A DNA stretch of 64,000 bases. Origin: Hymenobacter sp. DG01 (lineage in GTDB: Bacteria > Bacteroidota > Bacteroidia > Cytophagales > Hymenobacteraceae). The position numbers were made by a program, and so were the translations under genes. Under the pieces are notes generated by a model, which saw only the letters and a program-made list of their open reading frames with translations, was not told where the DNA came from and did no database searches. The DNA lies in contig NZ_CP040936.1 in NCBI RefSeq assembly GCF_006352025.1, positions 4,466,001 to 4,530,000 of the forward strand. The letters run 5' to 3'. Shown piece after piece: positions 25,364 through 35,745 of the stretch (positions are counted from its first letter, which is position 1; the number at the start of each line of letters is the position of its first letter).

Positions 25364-25777
25364 TCAGCCTATTTTCTTGTACAGCCGGCACAGGTTATGG
25401 CCCCCGTTGGTGGTAAACTCCACCCGGTCCATAATCCGGTTGACCAGCATCATGCCTACCCCGCCCTTCTTGCCAATGCGCACATACTCCTGTAAATCAG
25501 GCTCGTGGTAGCTGGTCGGCGAGTAGGAGGTTAAATTTGTATCCTCGATTTCGATGCCAAACTCCTGATTCAGAACCCGGGCACGCACATCCAGAAACTG
25601 GGATTCGTCTTCGCCGTTGCCATGAATAATCAGGTTGGCTACTACCTCATCTACGGCCAATACAATTTGATTTACCAGCAGGTCGGTGAGGTGGTAGCGT
25701 AGTAAAAAGTCGCTCACGAAGTCGCGCACCACCTTAAGGTTGCGGCGTGTGCAGCTGATTCGGATTGCGTGTTCCAT
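25364..25777 (-). CDS. RsbW-like anti-sigma/switch kinase, 137 aa
   Basis: A GHKL-type ATPase of the SpoIIAB/RsbW group. The N box is DEVVANLI (Glu44, Asn48) and the G-box region is KKGGVGMMLVNRIMD. These proteins bind a target (often a sigma factor) and phosphorylate the STAS antagonist. Start chosen at MEHAIRISCTRRNLK; upstream residues are basic and not conserved-looking. It is the third gene of the phosphatase-STAS-kinase operon, 25 bases after the STAS gene. Confidence 0.85.
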   Translation of the reverse strand: MEHAIRISCTRRNLKVVRDFVSDFLLRYHLTDLLVNQIVLAVDEVVANLIIHGNGEDESQFLDVRARVLNQEFGIEIEDTNLTSYSPTSYHEPDLQEYVRIGKKGGVGMMLVNRIMDRVEFTTNGGHNLCRLYKKIG

Positions 25778-25802
25778 TCCCCGCGGTTGCTCCCTGGAGC
25801 GA

Positions 25803-26132
25803 CTAAATAGCAGTGGCTTCGGCCTCCGATGGCACAATGGTCATCAGCGAGTCGAGGCCCAAAATCTCAAATACGTTGTGGACTTTCTCCTGCATGTTGA
25901 AAAATACCAGCTTCACGCCCGCGTCCTGAAAACGTTGCAGGTGCGAGATGAAAACGCCCAGCCCGGCGGAGGAAATATAGTTGAGCTTCTGGCAGTTAAC
26001 CAGTACTTTATGATTGTGCAGGATTTCCGGCTTACTCAGCTCCGTATCAAGCACTACCGATGAGCTGGCGTCCAGTTCTCCGTCCAGGCTCAGGGTGAGA
26101 GTATTTTCGGTTGATTGTTGAGTTATTTTCAT
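25803..26132 (-). CDS. STAS-domain anti-anti-sigma factor, 109 aa
   Basis: LSLDGELDASSSVVLD and the phosphorylation loop KLNYISSAGLGVFISHL (Ser54 or Ser55) are the SpoIIAA/RsbV signatures. When dephosphorylated such proteins sequester the switch kinase. It sits between the SpoIIE phosphatase (14 bases upstream) and the kinase, giving a self-contained three-part switch. Confidence 0.9.
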   Translation of the reverse strand: MKITQQSTENTLTLSLDGELDASSSVVLDTELSKPEILHNHKVLVNCQKLNYISSAGLGVFISHLQRFQDAGVKLVFFNMQEKVHNVFEILGLDSLMTIVPSEAEATAI

Positions 26133-26146
26133 ACCTCCGTGCTACG

Positions 26147-28243
26147 TTAAAGGCTGGGTTCGGGTTGGGACGCTTTGAATTTTATGACCAGCAGGGTCTG
26201 GTCGTCGTGCATGGGCTGGCCTCGGCTGAACTCGTTTAAGTCGGCCAGAATCTGCTCCTTTATTTCGTCGGCGTCCAGGTAGTAGGTGCGCTCCAGCATC
26301 TGCTTAAGGCGTTCTTCGCCGTACTCTTCCTGATCGGCGCCACGGGCCTCTATAATCCCGTCGGTGTAAATCACCATTACGTCGCCGGGGTTATAGTCGT
26401 AGAACTGGTTTTTGATGTGCTTTTCGTAGCCATCGTTCCGGATAATGCCCAGGCCCAGGCCCGCCGTATGGAAGTAGGATACTTCCTCTTTAATGGAGTG
26501 ATAGTATAAGGTGTGGCAGTGCCCGGCGCGCGCAAATACAAAGCCCCCATGCTCATAGTCAATGATGTAGAGGGAGGCGGTGATGAAGGCTGCTTTCTCC
26601 AGGCAGCGGGCCAGGGCATTGTTGGCCTGAGCCATAAACTTGCTGGGCACCGGAAACTTTTCCCGCTCGTTACGGGCCAGGGGGTTCTCCTGCATCAGGG
26701 CATGAAAGATGCCTTTCATCTGGGCCACGTGGAAGGCGGCTGTCACGCCCTTACCCGACACGTCGCCGATGAGCACGGCCAGGCGGCGGCCCGGCAGGTG
26801 CAGGAAATCGTAGAAGTCGCCACCTACTTCCGTGGCCGCCAGGGCGTGGGAGCTGATTTCAAACCAGTTGTCGATAGGCAGATTTTTCGGAATCAGGCTG
26901 TCCTGCACCGCCGAGGCAATCTTGAGCTCGTCCTGCACCCGCTGGGTATCCAGGGAGGCCTGAACCAGCTGCAGGTTTTCGATGCTGAGTACCGTTTGGC
27001 TGGCGAAGGTTTGCAGGATGCTTAGGTTTTCCCGGTCAAAGCTCTGGCTGGGCTCTTTGAGCATGTACAGGGCCCCGTACTGGCGCTTGTTAGAGCGCAG
27101 CGGCATTACAATCAGGGAGCCGAAGGGCAGGCCCAGGCCCCGGAAGCCGCTGCTATTAAGCAGGTCATTGTTGAGGTATTCAATATGACCCAGGTTGTAA
27201 TCGGCCAGCAGGTGGCAGATGGCCTGCGCCTGCTCAGGCAGAATGTGATAGTACTGGCCGGAGTATTCCTCGTCGGAGGTGGTTTCCACCGAAAGCCAAG
27301 CGGCATCAGCATTCACTGTCTGCACCGCTGAGTCGAAGAACACCTGGTACACTTCCTGCGGGGTCTGGCCGCGCTGGATAAGCTGGGTCAGGCGCTGCAG
27401 ATTAAGAATTTCCTCCCGCTTCTGCTCGAATACCCTACCCGTGGGCATGTTGAAAAAGGTTACCAGCAACCCCATTAGGGCATAGAATCCGGCAAAGAAG
27501 GCGTTCAGTGTCAGGAAAGTATGCTGAGTGGCTAGGGCCAGCAGCCTGGGGTAGTGCGGAGTGCGCAGGAAGTAAAAGACAAACGCCCCCATGGTCAGGA
27601 GAACAGCCAGCTGCAACAGCACCGCTTCCAGCTTCTGCCGGCGGCTAAGGTAGGCTACCCATTTCTGGTGGCTGCTGATGTAGGCACCAAAGACCGCCAT
27701 CACGCCCAACAGGGCCGAGCCCAGGCCGTAGGGCGGCGTCCAGGTAAACAAACGGAACAGCAGGGTGGCGCCCAGCAGGGCCTCAAAGCAAAACCACAGC
27801 CGCCGTAGCTGATCAGAGGAGCGGAACAGCACCAGGGAGCGCCACGCATAGTTGGTGCGCGCCAGTAGTATCACAAACAGGCCGGTGTTCAGGGTGTGCA
27901 GCACCGTGTGAAAGACTGAGCCGGCGGGCGGACTGCCTACCACCAGCTGCAGCAGCAGGTGCAGCCCCACAAACACCGTAGCCACCAAGCCAGGGCCTAG
28001 TACCAAGCGGCGCAACAGCCCCACGAAATCGAGGCCCCGCAGCCGGTCGGGGGAAATGCTTTCCTGAATAAAGACGGAGGCCGTGAACAGCGCCTGCATG
28101 AGCAGTAGCAGCCAGCCCGGCAACTCAACCCGGGGCCCCAGCAGGTCCGGATGTGCGTATAGTAGCGTGCAAGCCAATAGCCCCAGCCAGCTCAGAACAG
28201 ATAAGGGTAGCAGAAGGGTGTTTCGCTTCCGGGCAAATAACAT
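26147..28243 (-). CDS. Membrane-bound GAF-SpoIIE serine phosphatase, 698 aa
   Basis: Roughly seven membrane helices in residues 10-260, a GAF-like sensor domain around 280-440 (LTQLIQRGQTPQEVYQVFF to FASQTVLSIENLQL), then a PP2C/SpoIIE phosphatase domain from about 460. The last holds the metal-binding ATEVGGDFYDF and VLIGDVSGKG and ends DDQTLLVIKF. The expected role is to dephosphorylate the STAS protein encoded next to it in response to a membrane or GAF signal. Its domain order resembles RsbU/RsbP regulators. Start ATG at 28243. Confidence 0.9.
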   Translation of the reverse strand: MLFARKRNTLLLPLSVLSWLGLLACTLLYAHPDLLGPRVELPGWLLLLMQALFTASVFIQESISPDRLRGLDFVGLLRRLVLGPGLVATVFVGLHLLLQLVVGSPPAGSVFHTVLHTLNTGLFVILLARTNYAWRSLVLFRSSDQLRRLWFCFEALLGATLLFRLFTWTPPYGLGSALLGVMAVFGAYISSHQKWVAYLSRRQKLEAVLLQLAVLLTMGAFVFYFLRTPHYPRLLALATQHTFLTLNAFFAGFYALMGLLVTFFNMPTGRVFEQKREEILNLQRLTQLIQRGQTPQEVYQVFFDSAVQTVNADAAWLSVETTSDEEYSGQYYHILPEQAQAICHLLADYNLGHIEYLNNDLLNSSGFRGLGLPFGSLIVMPLRSNKRQYGALYMLKEPSQSFDRENLSILQTFASQTVLSIENLQLVQASLDTQRVQDELKIASAVQDSLIPKNLPIDNWFEISSHALAATEVGGDFYDFLHLPGRRLAVLIGDVSGKGVTAAFHVAQMKGIFHALMQENPLARNEREKFPVPSKFMAQANNALARCLEKAAFITASLYIIDYEHGGFVFARAGHCHTLYYHSIKEEVSYFHTAGLGLGIIRNDGYEKHIKNQFYDYNPGDVMVIYTDGIIEARGADQEEYGEERLKQMLERTYYLDADEIKEQILADLNEFSRGQPMHDDQTLLVIKFKASQPEPSL

Positions 28244-28373
28244 GCAAGTGCGGGTACTAGGTAAGCAGGGGCCGGGAGTAGGGCAAACGAATGGGCAAGA
28301 TACGGGGCAGACCGGAAAAGTGTGCCTGACTTCGGTATTTACCGCAGGACGCCTGTGTACGTAAGAACGAAAA

Positions 28374-28406
28374 AAAAGCCGACGACCGGAAGGGTCGTCG
28401 GCTTTT
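28374..28406 (-). terminator. guaB terminator
   Basis: Stem AAAAGCCGACGACC (28374-28387) and its complement (28393-28406), loop GGAAG, followed on the minus strand by T's. It lies 32 bases past the guaB stop. Confidence 0.85.
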
Positions 28407-28438
28407 GGAGCGGAGCCTGTGGGCCGAAGCGGGCTGCC

Positions 28439-29935
<1,497 letters not shown>

Positions 29936-30158
29936 TTATTGCCGGGTAAAATTACGGCGAATAATCGGGTTTCCGGTTTTACCCCCCTTATTTCCTATTG
30001 CCGTTCTGTTAATTTCTTCGCGGAGGCCAGGTTTGCTACCCCCGTTTCATGCCTGAACCCTGGCCAGCCGGACCGTCGAAAACCCCTACCCCTCTTTCCG
30101 GGTTAAACCTCCCAAGCGCCTGCCCCGGGCAGGCATCACTTCTTATTCCCCTCATTGT

Positions 30159-31004
30159 ATGGCAACCACGAAAACCTGGTTTATTACCGGCGTCAGCACC
30201 GGATTTGGCAAAGAGCTGGCCGAATACTGCCTCCGCCAAGGCGACAAAGTAGCGGCCACGTTTCGCAAGCAGGAGCAGGCCGATGAATTCACGCAGAAGG
30301 CAAGCGGCGAAGGCCACGGCTTTGTGTGCGACGTGGTGGACGAGCAGCAGGTGAAAGCCGCCGTGCAGGCCGCCATTGCGCATTTTGGTCAGCTCGATGT
30401 TATTGTAAACAACGCCGGCTATGGCTCCCTGGGCAGCATCGAGGAAATTGATGAGGCCGAAGTGCAGCGCCAGTTTGATGTGAACGTGTTCGGGCCGTTG
30501 CGGGTGCTGCGGGCAGTGCTGCCCCACCTGCGCGAGCGGAAAAGTGGCCACATCCTCAACATCACCAGCATCGGAGGGCTCAAGACGTTTCCGGGGGTAG
30601 GGGTGTACAATGCCAGCAAGTTTGCCCTCGAAGCCCTGGGCGAAAGCCTGGCCCAGCAGGTAGGGCCGCTCGGTATCAAGGTTACCAACATCGAGCCCAG
30701 TGGCTTCCGCACCGATTGGGCCGGCCGCTCCGCTTCCTTCGTGGATACGGCCATTGAGGACTACCGCGCTACCGTGGGCGAGAACCTGAAAGGCATTCAG
30801 AGCTACAGCGGCCGCCAGCCCGGCGACCCGCAGCGTGCCGCCAAAATCATGTACGATTTGGTGCGCCAGGAAAACCCGCCCCTGCACCTGCCCCTGGGCA
30901 AAGCCGCCGTGAAAGGTGCCCGCGAGAAGTTTACCAACCTGGTGAAAGAGCTGGAGCAGGTAGCCGACCTCGGTGACTCAGCTGATTATCCGGCCGGCGA
31001 GTAA
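30159..31004 (+). CDS. SDR-family oxidoreductase, 281 aa
   Basis: TGVSTGFGKELAEYC cofactor motif near residue 10, NNAGYGSLGSIEE near 83, and catalytic Ser/Tyr/Lys in ITSIGG and YNASKFALEALGE. It resembles the SDR group of retinol dehydrogenase-like and 'oxidoreductase' proteins common in soil bacteria. Substrate unknown. A clean terminator follows. Confidence 0.88.
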   Translation: MATTKTWFITGVSTGFGKELAEYCLRQGDKVAATFRKQEQADEFTQKASGEGHGFVCDVVDEQQVKAAVQAAIAHFGQLDVIVNNAGYGSLGSIEEIDEAEVQRQFDVNVFGPLRVLRAVLPHLRERKSGHILNITSIGGLKTFPGVGVYNASKFALEALGESLAQQVGPLGIKVTNIEPSGFRTDWAGRSASFVDTAIEDYRATVGENLKGIQSYSGRQPGDPQRAAKIMYDLVRQENPPLHLPLGKAAVKGAREKFTNLVKELEQVADLGDSADYPAGE

Positions 31005-31021
31005 GTTTTGGCTCTGTAGCA

Positions 31022-31056
31022 CAAAAGCCCCGCGGCAGCTTGCCGCGGGGCTTTTG
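31022..31056 (+). terminator. Terminator after the SDR gene
   Basis: Perfect 16-bp stem (31022-31037 with 31041-31056), loop GCT, with the AAAAGCCCCGC core and T run. It could also serve the converging minus-strand gene. Confidence 0.85.
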
Positions 31057-31110
31057 CGTTGTATTGCCGCTATGATATTCTGGCCCTGCTTTATGCCGGT
31101 AGCACGCTAG

Positions 31111-31914
31111 CTAGTCCAGGGCGGGGGAGGGGGCCTGAGGCGCGGCCCGCCGGAAATCGGGGTGAAAGGACAGGCTGAGCTGCACGTTCTCGCTGACCTC
31201 GTACCGGTTTTCCTGGCGCAGCTGCACCAGCTGGTTCAGGTAGCCGACCTCCACCGAGGCCGCCTTGCTGATCTGGTAGCCCAGGCCCGCGTAAGCCCGG
31301 TTCTGCTTGATAAAGCTGTTGGTTTCGTGGCGGCCGAAGCCGAGAAACAGTTCATCCGAAGCCACCGCAAATGGCACGCCGGGAGCCAACTCCCGGCCCA
31401 TCAGGGGCAAGGCCAGCCGCAGCTGATAGCGCATGCGGTTCAGATAAGTGTAGGAGTGAGCGGGCATGAGTTGCACCCAGCGTTGCTCCAGCCGGTAGCG
31501 GTGCTGAAACTTCACCCGGCTCTTGTTGTCCTGCAGCTGCACCTGCTGGTAGAGGCGGTGCTCGGGGGCGCTGATGGGAGAAGTCAGGCCGGCCTCCAGA
31601 TAGGAGCGGGAGTGGGCATACCCTCCCGACAGCACCAGCGCCGGGGCCGCGTGGTAGTTTACTCCCAGGCGCACCACGTTCTGCCCATCCAGCTCCGAGG
31701 TGCGGGCCCGGATCAGCTGGGCCTCAGCGTGCAGGCCCCAGCGTCGGCTCAGGCGCGAGTCGCTGAAAAACAGCAGCCACGCGTTGCGGGTGCCGGGGCG
31801 GGTAGGGGGCGGTGAGGTGCCGGGACGAAGCTGCTGGGCCGCGCCCGGGTGCAACAACAGCAGCAACAGGCTCGGCAGCAGCAGGCCCCGCGTCAGGAGG
31901 GTAGCTGTCTGCAT
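31111..31914 (-). CDS. DUF2490 outer-membrane-type protein, 267 aa
   Basis: A leucine-rich signal peptide with likely cleavage after GAAQ precedes a beta-rich protein. RNAWLLFFSDSRLSRRWGLHAE near residue 44 and the repeated long amphipathic strands (KVKFQHRYRLEQRW-like) fit DUF2490, a family of small predicted porin-like barrels of unknown function. The C-terminal strand NVQLSLSFHPDF supports a barrel. Confidence 0.8.
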   Translation of the reverse strand: MQTATLLTRGLLLPSLLLLLLHPGAAQQLRPGTSPPPTRPGTRNAWLLFFSDSRLSRRWGLHAEAQLIRARTSELDGQNVVRLGVNYHAAPALVLSGGYAHSRSYLEAGLTSPISAPEHRLYQQVQLQDNKSRVKFQHRYRLEQRWVQLMPAHSYTYLNRMRYQLRLALPLMGRELAPGVPFAVASDELFLGFGRHETNSFIKQNRAYAGLGYQISKAASVEVGYLNQLVQLRQENRYEVSENVQLSLSFHPDFRRAAPQAPSPALD

Positions 31915-32028
31915 AGAGTAATGTTACTGAATTGTTACCAGTGTAGCCTACTGGTTTATGTTATGTTTTAAGTAGTTGTCGGTGAATGGAAAGGAATAAG
32001 AGATGAACCGGAAATCCGACCCGATTTG

Positions 32029-34557
32029 CTACAACCCATTCTGCTTTTTCGTGCCCCGGATGGCCTGGGCTTCCAGTGGGTTCTCGGGCCAGTAGTGCTT
32101 GGGGTAGCGGCCGCGCAGCTCCTTGCGCACTTCAAAGTAGCTGCTGGTCCAGAAGCTGCGTAAGTCGCGGGTAACTTGGGCGGGGCGGTAGCCGGGGGAG
32201 AGCAGGTGCAGGGTAAGCGGCACGCGCGCCCCACCCACGGTGGGCGTATCGAGCAGGCCAAACACTTCCTGCAGGCGCACGGCCAGAATAGGAGCGGCGG
32301 GGTCGGCGTAATCAAGCTGGATGCGGGAGCCGGTAGGTACCTCCAGATGGGAAGGGGCCAGCCGCTCCAGCTCCTGGCGCTGGGGCCAGCCGCCGGGCAG
32401 CAAGCTCAGCAACGCCTCCGAAAAATCAACCCGGCCCAATTCCGCCCACGATTTTACGCCCGTTAGGTAAGGCCCTAGCCATTCTTCCAGGCCATCCAGC
32501 AAAGCGGCATCCGATACATCGGGCCAGGCATCAGGCAATAGGTGATGCAGAAAGGCCAGCCGCTCCCGCAGCTGGGTGGCGGCCTCACTCCAGGGTAGGC
32601 GCCCTACCCCCCCGGCCCGGATAACCTCCAGCAGGGTCGCCATCAGCACGTCGGGGTCGGGGTTGGGCAGGGCGGCGTCGGCCAGCACCAGGGCGCCTAA
32701 GCGGCGCAGGCGGCGCGCCGTTATGCGGCCGGTAGCTTCATCCCAGCGCACCTCGTCGCGCGTTTCTATCTGCTCCGCGAAAAACTGCTCCAGTTCGGCT
32801 TTGCTCAGGGGTGCGGCCAGGCTGGCCCGGGGCTGGGCGGCTACCCCATCCAGGGCAGCTACTGCAAAAAATAGGTCCTGCTGGCTGAAAAACTCACCCG
32901 GCAGGGTAGCCCGCTGCCCGCTGAGCAGCCTTACCCGTTCGGGAGTTTCGCGTTGGGCCAGTCGGTCGGGGTAGGCGAAGGCGGCCAGCAGCCCGGCCAT
33001 ATCGGGCTCAATTTCTCCTTTAGCCCCCGCCCGGTTACGCAGCACCGCCGCTGCTTCCCGCACGCGCCGCACGGCGGCCGCATCGGGCACCAGTCCCGGC
33101 AGGGGGGCGCGGCCGGTTGCCAGCGCTTCAAGGCGGAGGCGCAAATCGGGCGGGCCAAACGAGCCATCGGCCGGGCGCAGAATATCGCGCTCCGTGAGCA
33201 GGGCCGCCAGGGCGCAGGCGGTAGCTCCGTGGCCGGTTTCCTGCCCGCGCACCACCAAATGAGCCAGGCGTGGGGCCAGCCCAAGGCCGGCCAGGGCGCG
33301 GCCGTGTGAGGTAGGTAGGCCATCGGGGGCTAGGGCCTGGAGGCGTACCAGCAGGTCGCGGGCCTGAGCCAGGGCGGGGGCGGGCGGCGCGTCCAGCCAC
33401 CGCAGGGCCGAGGCGTCGCGGGCGCCCCAGAGGGCCAGTTCCAGAGCCAGGGGGCTAAGGTCGGCGGTCAGGATTTCGGGGGCGAGGTGGTGGGGCAGCT
33501 CCCGGTATTCAGCTTCGGTCCAGAGGCGGTAGCAGGTGCCGGGGCCCAGACGACCGGCGCGGCCCCGGCGCTGGTCGGCGGCGGCCTGACTCACGGGTTC
33601 GGTGCCGAGGGTGGTCAGGCCGGTGCGGGGCTCGAAGCGGGGCACCCGGGCATAGCCTCCATCCACCACAATGGTAACGCCCTCAATGGTCAGGCTGGTT
33701 TCGGCAATGCTGGTGGCCAGCACCACCTTGCGCCGGCCGGCCGGGGCGGGGCGCAGGGCGGCGTCTTGCTGCTCGGCGGGCAGCTCGCCGTGGAGCACAT
33801 GAATATCGATGTGCTCGGGCAGAGAAGCCAGCTTGTCTGCTACCCGGCGCTGGTCGGCCAGGCCGGGCAAGAACACCAGCACGTCGCCGGTAGCGTGGTG
33901 CTGCAGGGCTTCGCGGATGATGGCGGGGGTAAGGTCCTGGAGCTTCTCGTGGGGGCGGCGCGAAACGGTGGCAGCCCGCTGGGGGCTGAGGTAGTGGGTT
34001 TCAACCGGGAACATGCGGCCCAGGCTGCGCACCACCGGCGCGCCCAGCCAGGCGCCCAGCCGGTCGGCATCCAGCGTGGCCGACATCACCAGAATTCGCA
34101 GATCGGGCCGCAGCACGCTTTGCGCATCCATAGCCAGGGCCAGGCCCAAGTCGGCCTGTAGGCTGCGCTCATGAAACTCATCGAACAGCACCGCCGCCAC
34201 GCCTTCCAGGGCCGGGTCGTCCTGCAATTGGCGGGTCAGAATCACCTCGGTTACTACCTCAATGCGGGTTTTGGCTGATACCTTGCTTTCCAGGCGCATG
34301 CGGTACCCAACGGTTTGGCCCACCGGCTCACCTAGCAGCTGGGCCATGCGGGTAGCGGCGGCGCGGGCGGCCAGGCGGCGCGGTTCCAGCACCAGAATCC
34401 TACCCCCCTCGCGCCACGTAGCCTCCAGCAGAGCCAGAGGTACCACGGTGGTTTTGCCCGCGCCGGGCGGGGCCTGCAACACGGCTACGCTATGGCTGGC
34501 CAGGGTAGCCAGCAGCTCCGGAAGGGCATCTTTTATCGGCAGGTCGGGGAGAAGCAT
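32029..34557 (-). CDS. hrpB: ATP-dependent helicase HrpB
   Basis: 842 residues, the usual length. DEAH-box-like RNA helicase: Walker A APPGAGKTTVVPLALL near residue 34, motif II FDEFHERS, motif III MSATLDADRLG, motif VI DQRRGRAGRLGPG, and the C-terminal HrpB domain ending YPKHYWPENPLEA. Cellular role poorly known. The gene ends in a stretch with no clear terminator and is preceded by an inverted repeat. Confidence 0.95.
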   Translation of the reverse strand: MLLPDLPIKDALPELLATLASHSVAVLQAPPGAGKTTVVPLALLEATWREGGRILVLEPRRLAARAAATRMAQLLGEPVGQTVGYRMRLESKVSAKTRIEVVTEVILTRQLQDDPALEGVAAVLFDEFHERSLQADLGLALAMDAQSVLRPDLRILVMSATLDADRLGAWLGAPVVRSLGRMFPVETHYLSPQRAATVSRRPHEKLQDLTPAIIREALQHHATGDVLVFLPGLADQRRVADKLASLPEHIDIHVLHGELPAEQQDAALRPAPAGRRKVVLATSIAETSLTIEGVTIVVDGGYARVPRFEPRTGLTTLGTEPVSQAAADQRRGRAGRLGPGTCYRLWTEAEYRELPHHLAPEILTADLSPLALELALWGARDASALRWLDAPPAPALAQARDLLVRLQALAPDGLPTSHGRALAGLGLAPRLAHLVVRGQETGHGATACALAALLTERDILRPADGSFGPPDLRLRLEALATGRAPLPGLVPDAAAVRRVREAAAVLRNRAGAKGEIEPDMAGLLAAFAYPDRLAQRETPERVRLLSGQRATLPGEFFSQQDLFFAVAALDGVAAQPRASLAAPLSKAELEQFFAEQIETRDEVRWDEATGRITARRLRRLGALVLADAALPNPDPDVLMATLLEVIRAGGVGRLPWSEAATQLRERLAFLHHLLPDAWPDVSDAALLDGLEEWLGPYLTGVKSWAELGRVDFSEALLSLLPGGWPQRQELERLAPSHLEVPTGSRIQLDYADPAAPILAVRLQEVFGLLDTPTVGGARVPLTLHLLSPGYRPAQVTRDLRSFWTSSYFEVRKELRGRYPKHYWPENPLEAQAIRGTKKQNGL

Positions 34558-34577
34558 AGTTGTTCAGACAAGTGTAG

Positions 34578-34656
34578 CCCGCAGAGGGCGCAGTGTTTTC
34601 ACAGAGGGCGCTGAGCTGTTCTGCGTCCTCCGCGAAAACACTGCGCCCTCTGCGGG
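34578..34656. repeat. Inverted repeat upstream of hrpB
   Basis: Exact 23-base arms (34578-34600 and 34634-34656), outer word CCCGCAGAGGGCGCAGTG. The 33-base centre has a further imperfect self-match (CAGAGGGCG against CGTCCTC). The CGCAGAGG/CCTCTGCG words recall a dispersed repeat type seen widely in bacteria. Confidence 0.65.
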
Positions 34657-34672
34657 AACCGACTTAAGAACC

Positions 34673-34996
34673 TTAATAAACCGCCACCGAAGGGTCAACC
34701 CGCAGGCTCCAGGCATGAATGCCGCCGCGCAGGTTCAGCAGGTTGGTGAGCTCATGCCGATGCTGGAGGTAGGCTAGGGCCTGCATGGAGCGCACCCCGT
34801 GGTGGCAGATAAGCACTGTCGGCCGGTCGGGGTCAATTTCCTCGGCCCGGCGGGCCAGCTCGCCCAGCGGAATCAGCTGGCTGCCCTCAATGCGGCAGTA
34901 GGCAAATTCCTCCGGCTGGCGCACATCAATCAACTGGATATCCTCGCCGTGCTGGAGACGGGCGTGCAGGTCTTCGGGAGTGAGTTCGGGTAACAT
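34673..34996 (-). CDS. Rhodanese-like domain protein, 107 aa
   Basis: A single rhodanese domain: IQLIDVRQPEEFAYCRIEGS, the active-site loop LICHHGVRS with Cys64, and LRGGIHAWS. Such proteins carry persulfide sulfur on the cysteine. Cytoplasmic, monocistronic, divergent from pnuC. The physiological acceptor is unknown. Confidence 0.9.
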   Translation of the reverse strand: MLPELTPEDLHARLQHGEDIQLIDVRQPEEFAYCRIEGSQLIPLGELARRAEEIDPDRPTVLICHHGVRSMQALAYLQHRHELTNLLNLRGGIHAWSLRVDPSVAVY

Positions 34997-35109
34997 GCGC
35001 GGGTAGGGTAATCGGCAGAAAAAGTAGGGTGGCCCGCAAAATTACCCTAAATGCTGGTTAGCTTTGGCCCTCGCTGCGGCCGCAGTTCCGCCTTTCCCGT
35101 TGCCTTGCC

Positions 35110-35742
35110 GTGTTGCAATCCTTCTACGAGTTCTGGACCGCCGCTGCCGGAGGTAGTCCCCTGGAGTGGGTAGCCGTCCTGACGGGCTTTGCCTGCGTGT
35201 GGCTGGCGGCCCGCGAGTCGCTCTGGAATTTTCCGGTGGCCATTCTCAGCTGTGCGCTTTTTGTGGTGGTGTACTACCAGGCCAAGCTCTACTCCGACTG
35301 TGGCCTGCAGGGCGCCTTTATTCTGCTGAGCGTGTACGGCTGGTATGAGTGGCTGCACGGCGGCCAAAACCGGGCCGAGCTGCCCGTGTCGAGGGTGCGG
35401 CCGTGGGAGTGGGTGGGGTGCCTGCTGTTTATTGCCGCCTTCACCGTCGGCTTTGGCTATTATCTGCAAACCCGCACCGATGCGGCTCTCCCGCACTGGG
35501 ACAGCCTCACCACGGCTATCAGCCTGGCGGCCCAGTACCTGCTCATGCGCAAGCGCCTGGAAAACTGGTGGCTCTGGATTGTGGTAGATGTGATGTACGT
35601 GCCCATTCTGTGGTACAAGCAGCTCTACCCCACCAGCGCGCTGTACGCCCTGTACCTGGGCCTGGCTCTGTACGGCTTCCTAGAGTGGCGCCGCACGTAC
35701 CGGCGTCAGCAAGCCCTTTCTTCCGCGTATCAACCTGCCTGA
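35110..35742 (+). CDS. pnuC: Nicotinamide riboside/mononucleotide transporter PnuC
   Basis: 210 residues with seven membrane helices and the family motifs ESLWNFPVAILSCALF and ISLAAQYLLMRKRLENWWLWI with its WxxW-like element. PnuC moves nicotinamide riboside by facilitated diffusion, driven by phosphorylation inside the cell. The start is GTG at 35110. The next gene, 3 bases downstream, encodes a NadR-type kinase that would provide that trapping step. Confidence 0.93.
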   Translation: MLQSFYEFWTAAAGGSPLEWVAVLTGFACVWLAARESLWNFPVAILSCALFVVVYYQAKLYSDCGLQGAFILLSVYGWYEWLHGGQNRAELPVSRVRPWEWVGCLLFIAAFTVGFGYYLQTRTDAALPHWDSLTTAISLAAQYLLMRKRLENWWLWIVVDVMYVPILWYKQLYPTSALYALYLGLALYGFLEWRRTYRRQQALSSAYQPA

Positions 35743-35745
35743 GTC

